This document shows positions 20,371 to 29,804 of a DNA stretch of 64,000 nt, piece after piece. Source of the stretch: Rhizobium sp. 32-5/1 (lineage in GTDB: Bacteria > Pseudomonadota > Alphaproteobacteria > Rhizobiales > Rhizobiaceae). The DNA lies in assembly GCF_029537235.1 (NCBI RefSeq), contig NZ_CP120638.1, forward strand, positions 2,792,501 through 2,856,500, given 5' to 3'. The notes beneath the pieces were generated by a model. The model ran no database searches, was not told the DNA's origin, and worked only from the letters and a program-made list of their open reading frames with translations. The position numbers and the translations under genes were made by a program. Each line of letters starts with the position of its first letter. The first letter of the stretch is position 1.

Positions 20371-22779
20371 CTATTCGCCGTAGGGGATCCAGATGTTCTT
20401 GATGTCCACCGCGCGGCGCAGATAGAGCGCGCCCTCTGCGGCCGTCCTGTCCATCCAGTCCGTGGCCTTGCCATTATCGACGAAAGTTCGCTTCAGGTTG
20501 CCAGCGGACAATTTCTCCACCATCGCTGACAGTTCAGCCGTGCCGAAGGCCCAGAGCGCATCGACGTCGTTATGCGTCGCGAGCGTCTTTGCCAGATCGT
20601 CTGCCGGGCCGGTGACAATGTTGACAACGCCGGCCGGAACATCCGACGTTTCGAGAATGGAATAGAAATCCGTGGCTGCAAGCGGATGTGGCTCGCTGGG
20701 CACGACGACCACGCGGTTTCCAGTGGCGATCAGCGGCGCAACAAGGCTGATAAGCCCGAGCAGCGGTGCTTCCGGTGGGCAGATCACGCCGACCACGCCG
20801 AGCGCTTCCGGCATGGCAAGTGCCACGCCGCGCAAGGGTGGCTGATGCACCACGCCCTCATACTTGTCGGCCCAGGCGCCATAGGTAAACAGCCGGGCAA
20901 TCGAAGCTTCAACTTCCGCCTTTGCAGCGGAGGCTGAGGCACCGGTCATCGCGCCGATGCGCTCGGCAAAGGCGTCGGCGCGGCCGCTGAGGTTTTCGGC
21001 AATGTAATAGAGGATCTGCGCGCGGTTATGCGCCGTGGCGCTGGCCCAGCTCGATGCGGCATGGGCCGCAACGACTGCATTGCGGATATCCTTGCGGTTG
21101 CCTTCCCCGACTTCGCCGATCAACTTGCCCTTCGGCGAAACGACGGGGCGGGAATAGTTGCCATCCGGACGCGCCTGCTTGCCGCCGATAAACAGTTTTG
21201 CCGTGCGGTCGATCGTCGGCTGCGAGAAGTCACCGGTCGTCGTCCTGATCTGCGGCAGGGCCGCAATGGTCCGTGCCTTGCGCCCGAGCCAGGCCTTCGG
21301 CTTCAGATATTCGTAGCAGCCTTCCCGTCCACCCTCGCGGCCGAAGCCCGATTCGCGTTTTCCGCCGAAACCGACAGCCGCGTCGAACAGATTGGTGGCA
21401 TTGACCCAGACGACGCCGGCTGCAAGTTTCGCCGCAACATTGAGCGTAAGCCCGATGGTCTCGCTCCAGACGCTGGCGGCAAGTCCGTAGCGGCTGTGAT
21501 TGGCAAGCTGGATCGCTTCTTCCGGCGTACGGAAGGTCATGGATACGGCGACCGGACCGAAGATTTCCTCCGTCGCCACGGTCGATGTCGGCTGGACGCC
21601 GCTGAGCAGCGTCGGCGGATAGAAGCTTCCACCCTTCGGCATGTCGATCTGTGCCTGATGCAGCGTCGCGCCTTCGGCCACGCCCTTTTTCACCAGGCTC
21701 TCGATGCGACTCAACTGCACCGGGGCGACGATCGCGCCCATGTCGATGCATTTGTCGAGCGGCTGACCGACGCGCAGCGTCTGCATGCGGCGCTTGAGGC
21801 GCTCGTGAAACAGCGCGGAGACGCCTTCCTGGACGAGGATGCGCGAACCTGCACAGCAGACCTGGCCTTGATTGAACCAGATCGCATCGACGACACCTTC
21901 GACCGCGCCATCGAGATCGGCGTCCTCGAAGACGATGAAGGGCGACTTGCCGCCGAGCTCCAGCGTCAGCGATTTGCCGCTGCCGGCCGTGCGTTCGCGA
22001 ATGATCCGACCGACATCGGTCGATCCGGTAAAGGCGATCTTGTCGATATCGGGATGATCGACCAGAAGCGCACCGGTTTCGCCTTCGCCGGTGACAATGT
22101 TGATAAGCCCTGCGGGCAAGCCGGCGGCTGCAGCAAGTTCGGCAAAGAGCAGCGCGGTCAGCGAGGTAAATTCGGCCGGCTTCAGCACGACGGCATTACC
22201 GAGTGCCAGCGCCGGCGCCAGTTTCCAGGACAGCATCAGGAAGGGAAAATTCCAGGGAATGATCTGCCCAACGACGCCGACGGGGGCGTGATCGGCGAAT
22301 TCTGTATCCTGGATCTGTGCCCAGCCGGCATGATGATAGAAGTGCCGGGCGGCGAGCGGCACGTCGATATCGCGAGTCTCGCGGATCGGCTTGCCGTTGT
22401 CGAGCGCCTCGACCACTGCGATCAGCCGGGCATGGCGCTGGATCATCCGGGCCAGCGCATAAAGATGGCGCGCTCGGGCATGGCCCGGCAGTTTCGCCCA
22501 CTGCACTTGTGCCTTGCGGGCGCTGGCGACAGCACTGTCGATATCCGCCTTGTCGCCAAGGCTGAGGCGCGCGAGAGCTTTTCCGGTTGCCGGCTCGAAG
22601 GTGTCAAAGCTTTTGCTGGACGCCGACGGCACGAAGGCGCCGTTGATGAAATGGCCGAAGCCGGAGGCGTGGCGCGCGAGCCAGGCGCGGGCTTCTGTAT
22701 CGGCTTCGGGAGCTGGGCCGTAGGACATGTCGTCGAAATACTTTGCTACATCAGAGATTGCGGCGGTCATCGTCATCAT
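20371..22779 (-). CDS. Two-domain aldehyde dehydrogenase with degenerate second domain (ALDH16-like)
   Basis: A long form of 802 residues. The first domain (~40-500) is a complete ALDH: GQIIPWNFPFLMLSWK and KPAEFTSL for NAD binding, LTLELGGKSP with the general-base Glu, and NQGQVCCAGSRILVQ with the catalytic Cys. The second (~520-795) keeps the ALDH fold (FIGGKQARPDG, GVVGVICPPEAPLLGLISL, VNIVTGPADDL). It has no Cys motif and ends in FVDNGKATDW, so it is probably structural. The start ATG overlaps the restored deoC stop (ATGA). In this pathway it would oxidise the acetaldehyde released by DeoC. Confidence 0.9.
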   Translation of the reverse strand: MMTMTAAISDVAKYFDDMSYGPAPEADTEARAWLARHASGFGHFINGAFVPSASSKSFDTFEPATGKALARLSLGDKADIDSAVASARKAQVQWAKLPGHARARHLYALARMIQRHARLIAVVEALDNGKPIRETRDIDVPLAARHFYHHAGWAQIQDTEFADHAPVGVVGQIIPWNFPFLMLSWKLAPALALGNAVVLKPAEFTSLTALLFAELAAAAGLPAGLINIVTGEGETGALLVDHPDIDKIAFTGSTDVGRIIRERTAGSGKSLTLELGGKSPFIVFEDADLDGAVEGVVDAIWFNQGQVCCAGSRILVQEGVSALFHERLKRRMQTLRVGQPLDKCIDMGAIVAPVQLSRIESLVKKGVAEGATLHQAQIDMPKGGSFYPPTLLSGVQPTSTVATEEIFGPVAVSMTFRTPEEAIQLANHSRYGLAASVWSETIGLTLNVAAKLAAGVVWVNATNLFDAAVGFGGKRESGFGREGGREGCYEYLKPKAWLGRKARTIAALPQIRTTTGDFSQPTIDRTAKLFIGGKQARPDGNYSRPVVSPKGKLIGEVGEGNRKDIRNAVVAAHAASSWASATAHNRAQILYYIAENLSGRADAFAERIGAMTGASASAAKAEVEASIARLFTYGAWADKYEGVVHQPPLRGVALAMPEALGVVGVICPPEAPLLGLISLVAPLIATGNRVVVVPSEPHPLAATDFYSILETSDVPAGVVNIVTGPADDLAKTLATHNDVDALWAFGTAELSAMVEKLSAGNLKRTFVDNGKATDWMDRTAAEGALYLRRAVDIKNIWIPYGE

Positions 22780-23794
22780 CCGATCGGGTGTCTGTTGAGG
22801 GCCGAGTAGGCGCCGGTCACGTGGTGCTCAAGCTGCCGCTCGATATCGGCAAGCAGGCTTGAAGCGCCGATGCGGAAGAGATCGGGTTCCAGCCATTCGC
22901 GGCCCAGTTCTTCCTTCATCAGGAACTGGTAGTTCAGCACATCCTTGGCCGCCGAAATCCCCCGGCCGGCTTGTAGCCGATCTTGATGTCGGTGCGCTCT
23001 TCATAGGCACGGATCGCCCTCAGCATGGTTAGTGTCACGGCGAGCGTGGCGTTGACGCCCTCCTTGCCGGTGGATGTCTTGATGAAATCTGCACCCGCCA
23101 TCATGCAGACCAGAGAGGCTTTTGCGACATTGCGCAGCGTCTTCAGGTCGCCCGTTCCGAGGATAGCCTTGACATGCGCATCACCGCAGACGGCGCGATA
23201 CTCGGTCATCTCGTCGTAGAGTGCCGACCAGTTCCCGGTCAGCACGTGTTCGCGCGTGATGACGATATCGATTTCCTTGGCCCCGGCGGCAACCGAGGCT
23301 TCGATTTCCTTGACCTTGAGGTGATGGGGGCTCAAGCCCGCAGGAAAGCCGGTCGATACGGCGGCAACCGGAATGCCGGAATCGCCAAGCGCTTCCACCG
23401 CAGTTCCGACGTAACGATGATAGACACAGATCGCGCCTGTCGTAATTGAGCGATCGCCCATTCCCAGCGCATCGAGAATGTCCGCCCGAACCGGATTCAT
23501 CGCCTTTGCGCAAAGCCGCTTGACGCGCTCGGGCGTATCGTCGCTGTTCAGCGTGGTGAGATCGATGCAGGTGACCGCCTTGAGCAGCCAAGCCGCCTGG
23601 GCGTCCTTTTTGACGGTGCGACGACCCGGCAGCGTCGCGACGCGCCGCTCCGTTGCGGAGAGATTGACGCGTGTATCCATCACCCAGGAAAGATCGAGGG
23701 CCATGCCGGGATTCCGCAGAGAAGCATGGTTCGACAGCGTCACGCCACCGTCACGATCTACAGTCTCTCGGCGATGTGCAATTTCGGCTTCCAC
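22776..23794 (-). CDS. deoC: Deoxyribose-phosphate aldolase, one-base frame break
   Basis: Cleaves 2-deoxyribose-5-phosphate to glyceraldehyde-3-phosphate and acetaldehyde. Restored length is 339 residues. The catalytic Asp region (VKAILGTGDLKT), the Schiff-base Lys motif (DFIKTSTGKEGVNATLAV) and the second Lys (IGYKPAGG) are all present. Directly after KPAGG the frame is lost in a run of five G near 22966. One more G restores ISAAKDVLNYQFLMKEELG and a normal tail, ending in a TGA that overlaps the ALDH start. The start is GTG 23794 after GGGAGGAAGCCAA. First gene of the operon. Confidence 0.92.
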
Positions 23795-23847
23795 TTGGCT
23801 TCCTCCCGGTGCCGTCCGTTATGTCAGGCACATGGTTTGTTATTTTC

Positions 23848-23865
23848 TTATCATTGATTTGATAA
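23848..23865. promoter_or_regulatory. Candidate DeoR-type operator upstream of deoC
   Basis: Inverted repeat TTATCA-6 nt-TGATAA in an AT-rich stretch between the regulator stop and the deoC start. Its position fits repression of the operon by the adjacent DeoR-family protein. No footprint is known to me; this is inferred from symmetry and position. Confidence 0.5.
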
Positions 23866-23922
23866 TTTCATCACAAAATGGAATCGTCAAGATTGTTCTG
23901 GAAGCAGCGACGAAAAATTTTT

Positions 23923-24651
23923 TCAGGCGAAGAATTCTGTTGGGCCGTCTTCGGTTAGTACGGCGTCAAAAGCCTGCATATCGCTGAAAAAGGCCGGTTT
24001 GAGCCTGCCCATCTTGCTCCGGTCGATCAGCAGCACGTTCTTTTCGGCTCGCGACATCGCCTTGCGCTTGATTTCCGCCTCATGAAAATGCGCGCAGGTC
24101 GCGCCGTGCCGGCTGTTTACGCCAGCCGCTGAAAGAAATGCAACATTGATCACCAGCGAATCGAGTGTTTCCAGCCCGGAAGACCCGGAAAACGATGCGG
24201 AAGCGGGGTGATAGAGGCCCCCGAGCATGACGAGCCGCACATGTGGCTTGCGTGTCAGCCTCTCGGCCACGTTGAGCGAGTAGCAGACGGCAGTCAGGTG
24301 AATATCGTCAGGGAGAAGATCGACGAGATAGGGCAGCGTTGTGCCGCAATCGAAAAAGACGGTTTCGTCATGGTGGATATAGCTTGCCGCATGAGCGCAG
24401 ACATCCCGCTTCGCCGCCGCGTGACTGTCGGCCGCCTTGGAGAGTTCATAGGGATTGTCGGGCTCGCTTTCGGCTGCGGGCACGATATGGCCGCCGAGAA
24501 AGCCGAAAAGGTCTGAATTGGCGCTGACATCGCGGCGGACTGTCATTTCGGAAACGCCCAGGATCTGGGCAGCGTTCCGGATGTGAAGAACGCGGTGCTG
24601 CGACAGGGCATCGGACAATGCGGCAATGCGCTGTCCCTTACGCGTATTCAT
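23923..24651 (-). CDS. DeoR-family transcriptional regulator
   Basis: A 242-residue repressor. The N-terminal winged helix (RVLHIRNAAQILGVSEMTVRRDV) is followed by a DeoRC sugar-phosphate isomerase-like domain (FFDCGTTLPYLVDLLP, SLNVAERL, LMLGGLYHPASASFSG, LLIDRSKMG). This domain usually binds a phosphorylated sugar as inducer. It sits upstream of, and in line with, deoC. It probably responds to deoxyribose phosphate; that is inference from the cluster. Confidence 0.91.
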   Translation of the reverse strand: MNTRKGQRIAALSDALSQHRVLHIRNAAQILGVSEMTVRRDVSANSDLFGFLGGHIVPAAESEPDNPYELSKAADSHAAAKRDVCAHAASYIHHDETVFFDCGTTLPYLVDLLPDDIHLTAVCYSLNVAERLTRKPHVRLVMLGGLYHPASASFSGSSGLETLDSLVINVAFLSAAGVNSRHGATCAHFHEAEIKRKAMSRAEKNVLLIDRSKMGRLKPAFFSDMQAFDAVLTEDGPTEFFA

Positions 24652-24842
24652 GAACCAAGCCTCGTCTTGTTATACGTGGAGCCGTCCTGTTCCGTGGTTG
24701 CGGGAACGCATGCTTGTCACATCATGGATAGCGTTTTGTTCGAAATTTAACAAGAGCGTGGCAAGTTATGCTTAAGCGTAAAGTTCGTGACTCTCCGCCC
24801 GCTGCAAAAACAGACATCCACAGAACACGACCCACCGGAGTC

Positions 24843-26744
24843 TCAGATGACCACCTGCTCGCCTATTTCCACCACGCGGTTGGCCGGCAGGCGGAAGTAG
24901 GCGGACGGATCGATGCCGATGCCGGCCGTTGCGATATAGAGTTTGTCCTGCCAGCCGGGCAGGCCTGCCTTCGGGTCGCTGATGATATTGCGTCGGCCGA
25001 GGTAGAACGAGGTCTGCATGATCTCGAATTTGAAGCCGGCCTTCTTGCAGAGGGCCAGTGCACGCGAGACGTTCTGATCGTCCATGAAGCCGAAGCTGAC
25101 CTCGATGCGCAGGAAACGCTCCGACAGTCTGGTGATGGTCACGCGCTGCGCGTCCGGGACATAAGGCACATCGGCGGTGTTGACGGTCAGGATGACGTTC
25201 TGCTCATGCAGGACGTGATTGTGCTTGATGTTATGCAGCAGAACGGCCGGCGTGGTATCCGGCAAGCTCGTGAGGAACACCGCCGTGCCCGGCACCGAAA
25301 CCGGCGCATGATCGGATTTTCGTTCGATGGACTTGATGAACATTTCCAGCGGCACATCGTTGCGCGCCGTCTTCTGGCGTAGAAGCAGCGATCCTTTCCG
25401 CCAGGTCCACATGATGATCATGATCACGAAGGCGAGAAGCACGGGCACCCAGCCGCCATCATGGATTTTCAGGAGGTTGGCGCCGAGGAACACTACCTCA
25501 AGCGAAAGAAGGGGAAGCAGGACCAGCACAGAGGTGACCGCCGACCATCCCCAGACAGAGCGCAGATACTGGACACACATGAGCGTCGTCACCACCATCG
25601 CGCCGGTGACAGATATGCCATAGGCGGTGGCCAGCGATTCCGAATCCCCGAAGGTGAAGATCAGCACCATGACGCCGACGAACAAAAGCATGTTGACCGC
25701 CGGCACGTAAATTTGTCCCGTATTGGTCTCGGAGGTGAAGGTGATCTGCAGCCGAGGCAGGAAGCCCAGATGCACGGCCTGACGGGCGAGCGAGAAAGCG
25801 CCGGTAATAACCGCCTGGCTCGCGATGATGGTCGCCGCCGTCGCGAGAAGCACGATCGGCAGCAGCGCCCAGTCTGGATACATCAGATAGAACGGGTTTT
25901 CGACAGCCTCAGGATGGGCAAGCACAAAGGCGCCTTGCCCGAGATAGTTCAGCGCTAGTGCCGGGAAAACCAGGATGAACCAGGCGACCTGGATCGGCTT
26001 GCGGCCGAAATGCCCGAGATCGGCATAGAGCGCTTCAGCGCCGGTCACGGTGAGGAACACAGCGCCCAGCACGATCAGCCCGACAAATCCCGCATGGGTG
26101 ATGAACCAGATCGCATTCAGCGGGTTGAGTGCCTGAAGGATCTGATAGTCGTCGGAGATATGGAGCAGGCCGCCCCAGGCGAGTGCCAGAAACCATACGA
26201 CGGTAATCGGCCCGAAGAAATTCGAGACGGCCGCGGTGCCGCGGGACTGGACCATGAACAAAAGGATCATGATCACGGCCGAAATTGGCAGCACATAGTC
26301 GCCGAGAACCGGCGTCACCAGCTTCAACCCCTCGACCGCCGACATGACCGACAAGGCCGGGGTAATCATCGCATCGCCGATGAACAGGGCCGCGCCGATG
26401 ATGCCCGCGAAAAACAGCACTGGCATATAGCGTCCGGTCTTCTTCATCAGCAGAGCGAGAAGCGAGAGCGTACCGCCCTCGCCGTCATTGTCGGCGCGCA
26501 GAAGGAAGAGCACATATTTGAAAGTCACGATGATGGTGAGCGTCCAGACCATCAGAGAAATCAGGCCGATGACCTCCTGGTCGCTGACGCCGTCCTGCAC
26601 GAAGGGGCGCAGGGCCTCCCGAAAGGCGTAAAGCGGGCTGGTGCCGATATCTCCGTAGACAACGCCGACCGACCCGACAAGCAGGGTCAGGAACTTGCGC
26701 ATGTCTGGCGGGGCTGCGGACGCATTGCTGGTGGAAGCAGTCAT
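24843..26744 (-). CDS. kup: Potassium uptake protein Kup
   Basis: A 633-residue potassium:proton symporter of the KUP/HAK family. The diagnostic start region [20 protein letters not shown] is at ~residue 22. About twelve membrane helices follow up to ~450 (e.g. [59 protein letters not shown]). A cytoplasmic tail of ~180 residues completes the protein. Length and motifs are standard. It is monocistronic, with a 190-nt gap to deoR. The 26745-27029 gap to the next, divergent gene holds no gene that I see. Confidence 0.96.
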   Translation of the reverse strand: MTASTSNASAAPPDMRKFLTLLVGSVGVVYGDIGTSPLYAFREALRPFVQDGVSDQEVIGLISLMVWTLTIIVTFKYVLFLLRADNDGEGGTLSLLALLMKKTGRYMPVLFFAGIIGAALFIGDAMITPALSVMSAVEGLKLVTPVLGDYVLPISAVIMILLFMVQSRGTAAVSNFFGPITVVWFLALAWGGLLHISDDYQILQALNPLNAIWFITHAGFVGLIVLGAVFLTVTGAEALYADLGHFGRKPIQVAWFILVFPALALNYLGQGAFVLAHPEAVENPFYLMYPDWALLPIVLLATAATIIASQAVITGAFSLARQAVHLGFLPRLQITFTSETNTGQIYVPAVNMLLFVGVMVLIFTFGDSESLATAYGISVTGAMVVTTLMCVQYLRSVWGWSAVTSVLVLLPLLSLEVVFLGANLLKIHDGGWVPVLLAFVIMIIMWTWRKGSLLLRQKTARNDVPLEMFIKSIERKSDHAPVSVPGTAVFLTSLPDTTPAVLLHNIKHNHVLHEQNVILTVNTADVPYVPDAQRVTITRLSERFLRIEVSFGFMDDQNVSRALALCKKAGFKFEIMQTSFYLGRRNIISDPKAGLPGWQDKLYIATAGIGIDPSAYFRLPANRVVEIGEQVVI

Positions 26745-27029
26745 CTTTTCTCCAGCTCGTCCGAGCCTGTTTCCCGTCGAAACGGATTGAAACTGTCTTG
26801 CAGCGTACCGGTGTCCGTCGACAAAAAGCGTTTATGTAAGCCTTTGGCACCTGTGCCGGTTCGCTTCCCATAGCGCTAAAGCGACGGCTTCTCAAGATCG
26901 CCTGGGATTACCCTCTCTTGAGATAGCTTGCCTGTTCGCCAAAGCGATAGTGCAGTGCGAAAAAACTGCTACAGGCCTCAAAATCCCGCGACACAAGGGC
27001 GCCGCAACCATTCTGGACGTCATCGACCT

Positions 27030-28652
27030 ATGATCCGTATCGAAAATATCAGCAAGCAGCTCAGCCATCGCATTCTTTTCATTGAAGCCTCCGCCGCGCT
27101 CAACCGGGGTGAAAAGGTCGGGCTCGTCGGACCGAACGGCGCCGGCAAGACCACGGTCTTCCGGATGATCACCGGCGAGGAGCAGCCGGACGAAGGCCAG
27201 GTCTCGGTCGATAAGGGCGTGACCATTGGCTACTTCAACCAAGATGTCGGCGAGATGGAAGGCCGCACGGCTGTCGCCGAAGTGATGAATGGCGCCGGTC
27301 CCGTCAGCGTCGTCGCTGCCGAATTGCACGCGCTTGAGGCCGCTATGGTCGATCCGGACCGGATGGACGAGATGGACGCGATCATCGAGCGTTACGGCGA
27401 GGTGCAGGCGCGCTATGAAGAGCTCGATGGCTATGCCCTGGATGGACGCGCGCGTGAAGTGCTGGCCGGCCTGAGCTTTACCGAAGAGATGATGGACGGC
27501 GATGTCGGCGCGCTTTCGGGCGGCTGGAAGATGCGCGTGGCGCTTGCCCGCATTCTCCTGATGCGTCCCGACGTCATGCTGCTCGATGAGCCGTCCAACC
27601 ATCTGGATCTCGAAAGTCTGATCTGGCTGGAGGCTTTCCTGAAGAATTACGAGGGCGCGCTTTTGATGACCTCGCACGACCGCGAGTTCATGAACCGCAT
27701 CGTCAACAAGATCATCGAGATCGATAGCGGCTCGCTCAACAGCTATTCCGGCGACTATACCTTCTATGAAGGGCAGCGGGCGCTGAACGAGAAACACCAG
27801 CTTGCCCAGTTTGAGCGGCAGCAGGCGATGCTGGCAAAGGAAATCAAGTTCATCGAGCGCTTCAAGGCACGGGCCTCGCATGCGTCGCAGGTGCAGAGCC
27901 GGGTGAAGAAGCTCGACAAGATCGAGCGCGTCGAGCCGCCCAAGCGCCGCCAGACCGTCTCGTTCGATTTCCTGCCGGCGCCGCGTTCCGGCGAGGATGT
28001 CGTGATCATCAAGAAGGTGAACAAGAAATACGGCAGCCGGGTCATCTATGAGGACCTCGATTTTACCGTCCGGCGCAAGGAGCGCTGGTGCATCATGGGC
28101 ATCAACGGTGCCGGAAAATCGACGCTGTTGAAGCTTGTGACCGGCTCCACCAATCCCGACGAAGGCAGTGTGGCGCTTGGTGCGAGCGTCAAGATGGGCT
28201 ATTTCGCACAGCACGCAATGGACATTCTGGATGGCGAGAATACCGTGCTCGAAATGCTGGAAAACCAGTTTCCACGGGCAGGACAGGCGCCGTTGCGTGC
28301 TCTGGCGGGCTGTTTCGGCTTTTCCGGTGACGATGTCGAGAAGCGCTGCCGGGTGCTTTCAGGCGGCGAAAAGGCCCGGCTGGTCATGGCGATCATGCTG
28401 TTCGACCCGCCCAACCTGCTTGTGCTCGACGAGCCCACGAATCATCTCGATCTCGACACCAAGGAAATGCTGATCAAGGCGCTTTCGGAATATGAAGGCA
28501 CCATGCTCTTCGTTTCGCACGACCGGCACTTCCTCGGCGCACTGTCCAATCGCGTGCTGGAACTGACGCCCGAAGGCATCCATCAGTATGGTGGCGGTTA
28601 TACGGAATATGTGGCGCGAACCGGCCACGAGGCGCCCGGACTGCGCAGCTAG
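27030..28652 (+). CDS. ABC-F family ATPase
   Basis: A 540-residue soluble protein with two ABC domains in tandem and no membrane segments. The first has GPNGAGKTT, LSGGWKMRVALARIL and MLLDEPSNHLDLESL; the second GINGAGKSTLLKL, LSGGEKARLVMAIML and LVLDEPTNHLDLDTKE. The linker (~240-320) is charged and helical (ERFKARASHASQVQSRVKK), as in ABC-F translation factors that act at the ribosomal E site. The start MIRIENISKQLSH at 27030 is typical; longer in-frame extensions are unlikely. It is followed by a strong terminator. Which ABC-F subgroup it belongs to cannot be settled by eye. Confidence 0.93.
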   Translation: MIRIENISKQLSHRILFIEASAALNRGEKVGLVGPNGAGKTTVFRMITGEEQPDEGQVSVDKGVTIGYFNQDVGEMEGRTAVAEVMNGAGPVSVVAAELHALEAAMVDPDRMDEMDAIIERYGEVQARYEELDGYALDGRAREVLAGLSFTEEMMDGDVGALSGGWKMRVALARILLMRPDVMLLDEPSNHLDLESLIWLEAFLKNYEGALLMTSHDREFMNRIVNKIIEIDSGSLNSYSGDYTFYEGQRALNEKHQLAQFERQQAMLAKEIKFIERFKARASHASQVQSRVKKLDKIERVEPPKRRQTVSFDFLPAPRSGEDVVIIKKVNKKYGSRVIYEDLDFTVRRKERWCIMGINGAGKSTLLKLVTGSTNPDEGSVALGASVKMGYFAQHAMDILDGENTVLEMLENQFPRAGQAPLRALAGCFGFSGDDVEKRCRVLSGGEKARLVMAIMLFDPPNLLVLDEPTNHLDLDTKEMLIKALSEYEGTMLFVSHDRHFLGALSNRVLELTPEGIHQYGGGYTEYVARTGHEAPGLRS

Positions 28653-28694
28653 GCCAAGAGCCGAGGCCTGCAGGTTCGTCCGTAATGTCAAACA

Positions 28695-28728
28695 AAAACC
28701 CGACCGGTGGAGGCGCCGGTCGGGTTTT
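28695..28728 (+). terminator. Terminator after the ABC-F gene
   Basis: 13-bp stem AAAACCCGACCGG / CCGGTCGGGTTTT with an 8-nt loop. The A and T ends allow termination in both directions, so it may also serve the minus-strand gene ending at 28790. Confidence 0.85.
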
Positions 28729-28789
28729 ACGCGGGCAGGTCAATAGCAGCCGACGCACATAGCGTCGCTGGACCCGCCGGGAGGCTTGA

Positions 28790-29020
28790 TCATTGCCAGC
28801 AAGCGTCTTTTTCGCCCTGCAAAAAGACTTTCTTCCATTGAGCCGGTTTCGGTCTGGCGTGTGGGCCCTTGGCAGGTTCCCTCTGGCGAATGCCCCTTGC
28901 TGCGGTCTGGAGCAGCGATTTGAATTCCGCCATCTGCACGCCATCCGCGTGCATCACGGCGCGGATCAGCGGATCAGTCAGAACCTCGTTGAGGGTTAGA
29001 TCGGTCTGGGCCTGATACAT
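28790..29020 (-). CDS. Small conserved-type protein, 76 residues, function unknown
   Basis: Starts MYQAQTDLTLNEVLTDPLIR and contains MHADGVQMAEFKSLLQTAA. The C-terminus is basic with Trp (AQWKKVFLQGEKDACWQ). There is no signal peptide or membrane segment. The ATG at 29020 follows AAAGGAGACCCC, an excellent ribosome site, which argues for a real gene; an upstream in-frame ATG is less likely. It is transcribed divergently from the TetR regulator across two TetR-type palindromes, so it is probably a target of that regulator. Confidence 0.75.
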   Translation of the reverse strand: MYQAQTDLTLNEVLTDPLIRAVMHADGVQMAEFKSLLQTAARGIRQREPAKGPHARPKPAQWKKVFLQGEKDACWQ

Positions 29021-29086
29021 GGGGTCTCCTTTGGTCTTTCGCGTCTTGCCGGTTCGGGAGCCGTTCTTGACTTCATCAATCAGTAG

Positions 29087-29127
29087 TGTTACCGGTAAGT
29101 AACAATGCAATAGTTACCGACCGGTCA
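29087..29127. promoter_or_regulatory. Two TetR-type operator palindromes
   Basis: GTTACCGGTAAGTAAC (29087-29102) and GTTACCGACCGGTCAC (29112-29127) share GTTACCG and have two-fold symmetry. Their centres are 25 bp apart. They fill the gap between the divergent 76-residue gene and the tetR gene. This is the expected layout of an autoregulated TetR pair. Confidence 0.6.
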
Positions 29128-29132
29128 CACCC

Positions 29133-29771
29133 ATGTCAATAAGCACGACGCAGAAAAATTCAAAACGCGGTTCCGAGCAGAAACCGGAAGCGGACTGTTC
29201 GCCTGCGCGACCCGCGCCGCGCGATCGTATCGTCTCGAAAGCCTGCGACCTGTTTCGTCAGCACGGCATCCGCGGCATCGGTGTTGATGCCATCGCGGAA
29301 GCGGCGGAAACCAACAAGATGACGCTCTACCGGCATTTCGGCTCGAAAGACGATCTCATCTGCGAAACCCTGAAATTCACCTCTCAGAAAGCGGCAGCCT
29401 TCTGGGAGGAGCTTGAAACCGCCCATCCCGGCGATGCCATGGCCCAGTTGCATGGCTGGGTGAAAGCCCGCGCCCAGTGCCTGACGGACGAGCCCTATGG
29501 CTGCGATCTCGCAAATGCGGCCGTGGAGCTCAAGGAGCAGGGCCATCCCGCCCATATCGTCATCGAAAACTTCAAGACGGCCCAGCACCAGCGGCTCGTG
29601 TTGCTCTGCGGACAGGCCGGCGTCGCGCAGTCCGAGCTGCTGGCGGATACGCTTTCGATGCTGCTCGAAGGCGCGCGCGTCAGCCGCCTGGCGATCGGCA
29701 CGGACGGACCGTCCGCCCATTTTGTGCGGGCCTGCGAGGCAACGATCGCCTCGTTCGGGAATGCGCGATAA
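29133..29771 (+). CDS. TetR-family transcriptional regulator
   Basis: 212 residues. After a disordered basic N-terminus, the HTH is DRIVSKACDLFRQHGIRGIG, followed by VDAIAEAAETNKMTLYRHFG. The remaining ~135 residues are helical ligand-binding domain (LHGWVKARAQCLTDEPYGC, LLEGARVSRLAIG). It has Cys residues but no ligand motif that I recognise. It is divergent from the 76-residue gene with palindromes between, so autoregulation and control of that neighbour are likely. Confidence 0.9.
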   Translation: MSISTTQKNSKRGSEQKPEADCSPARPAPRDRIVSKACDLFRQHGIRGIGVDAIAEAAETNKMTLYRHFGSKDDLICETLKFTSQKAAAFWEELETAHPGDAMAQLHGWVKARAQCLTDEPYGCDLANAAVELKEQGHPAHIVIENFKTAQHQRLVLLCGQAGVAQSELLADTLSMLLEGARVSRLAIGTDGPSAHFVRACEATIASFGNAR

Positions 29772-29804
29772 GGTTTGGGATACAGGCGCCCGTCCGCCAA
29801 TGGT

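Noticed and set aside
21028-22809. 593-codon open frame opposite the aldehyde dehydrogenase
   Set aside because: Antisense shadow; no recognisable domain, while the dehydrogenase motifs on the minus strand are clear.
22934-22970. Programmed frameshifting in deoC or the sugar permease
   Set aside because: Slippery sites for programmed shifts need conserved signals; the same one-base loss in homopolymers recurs in unrelated genes, including polA, so error is simpler.
26892-28214. 440-codon open frame opposite the ABC-F gene
   Set aside because: Antisense shadow of the ABC-F gene with no motifs of its own.
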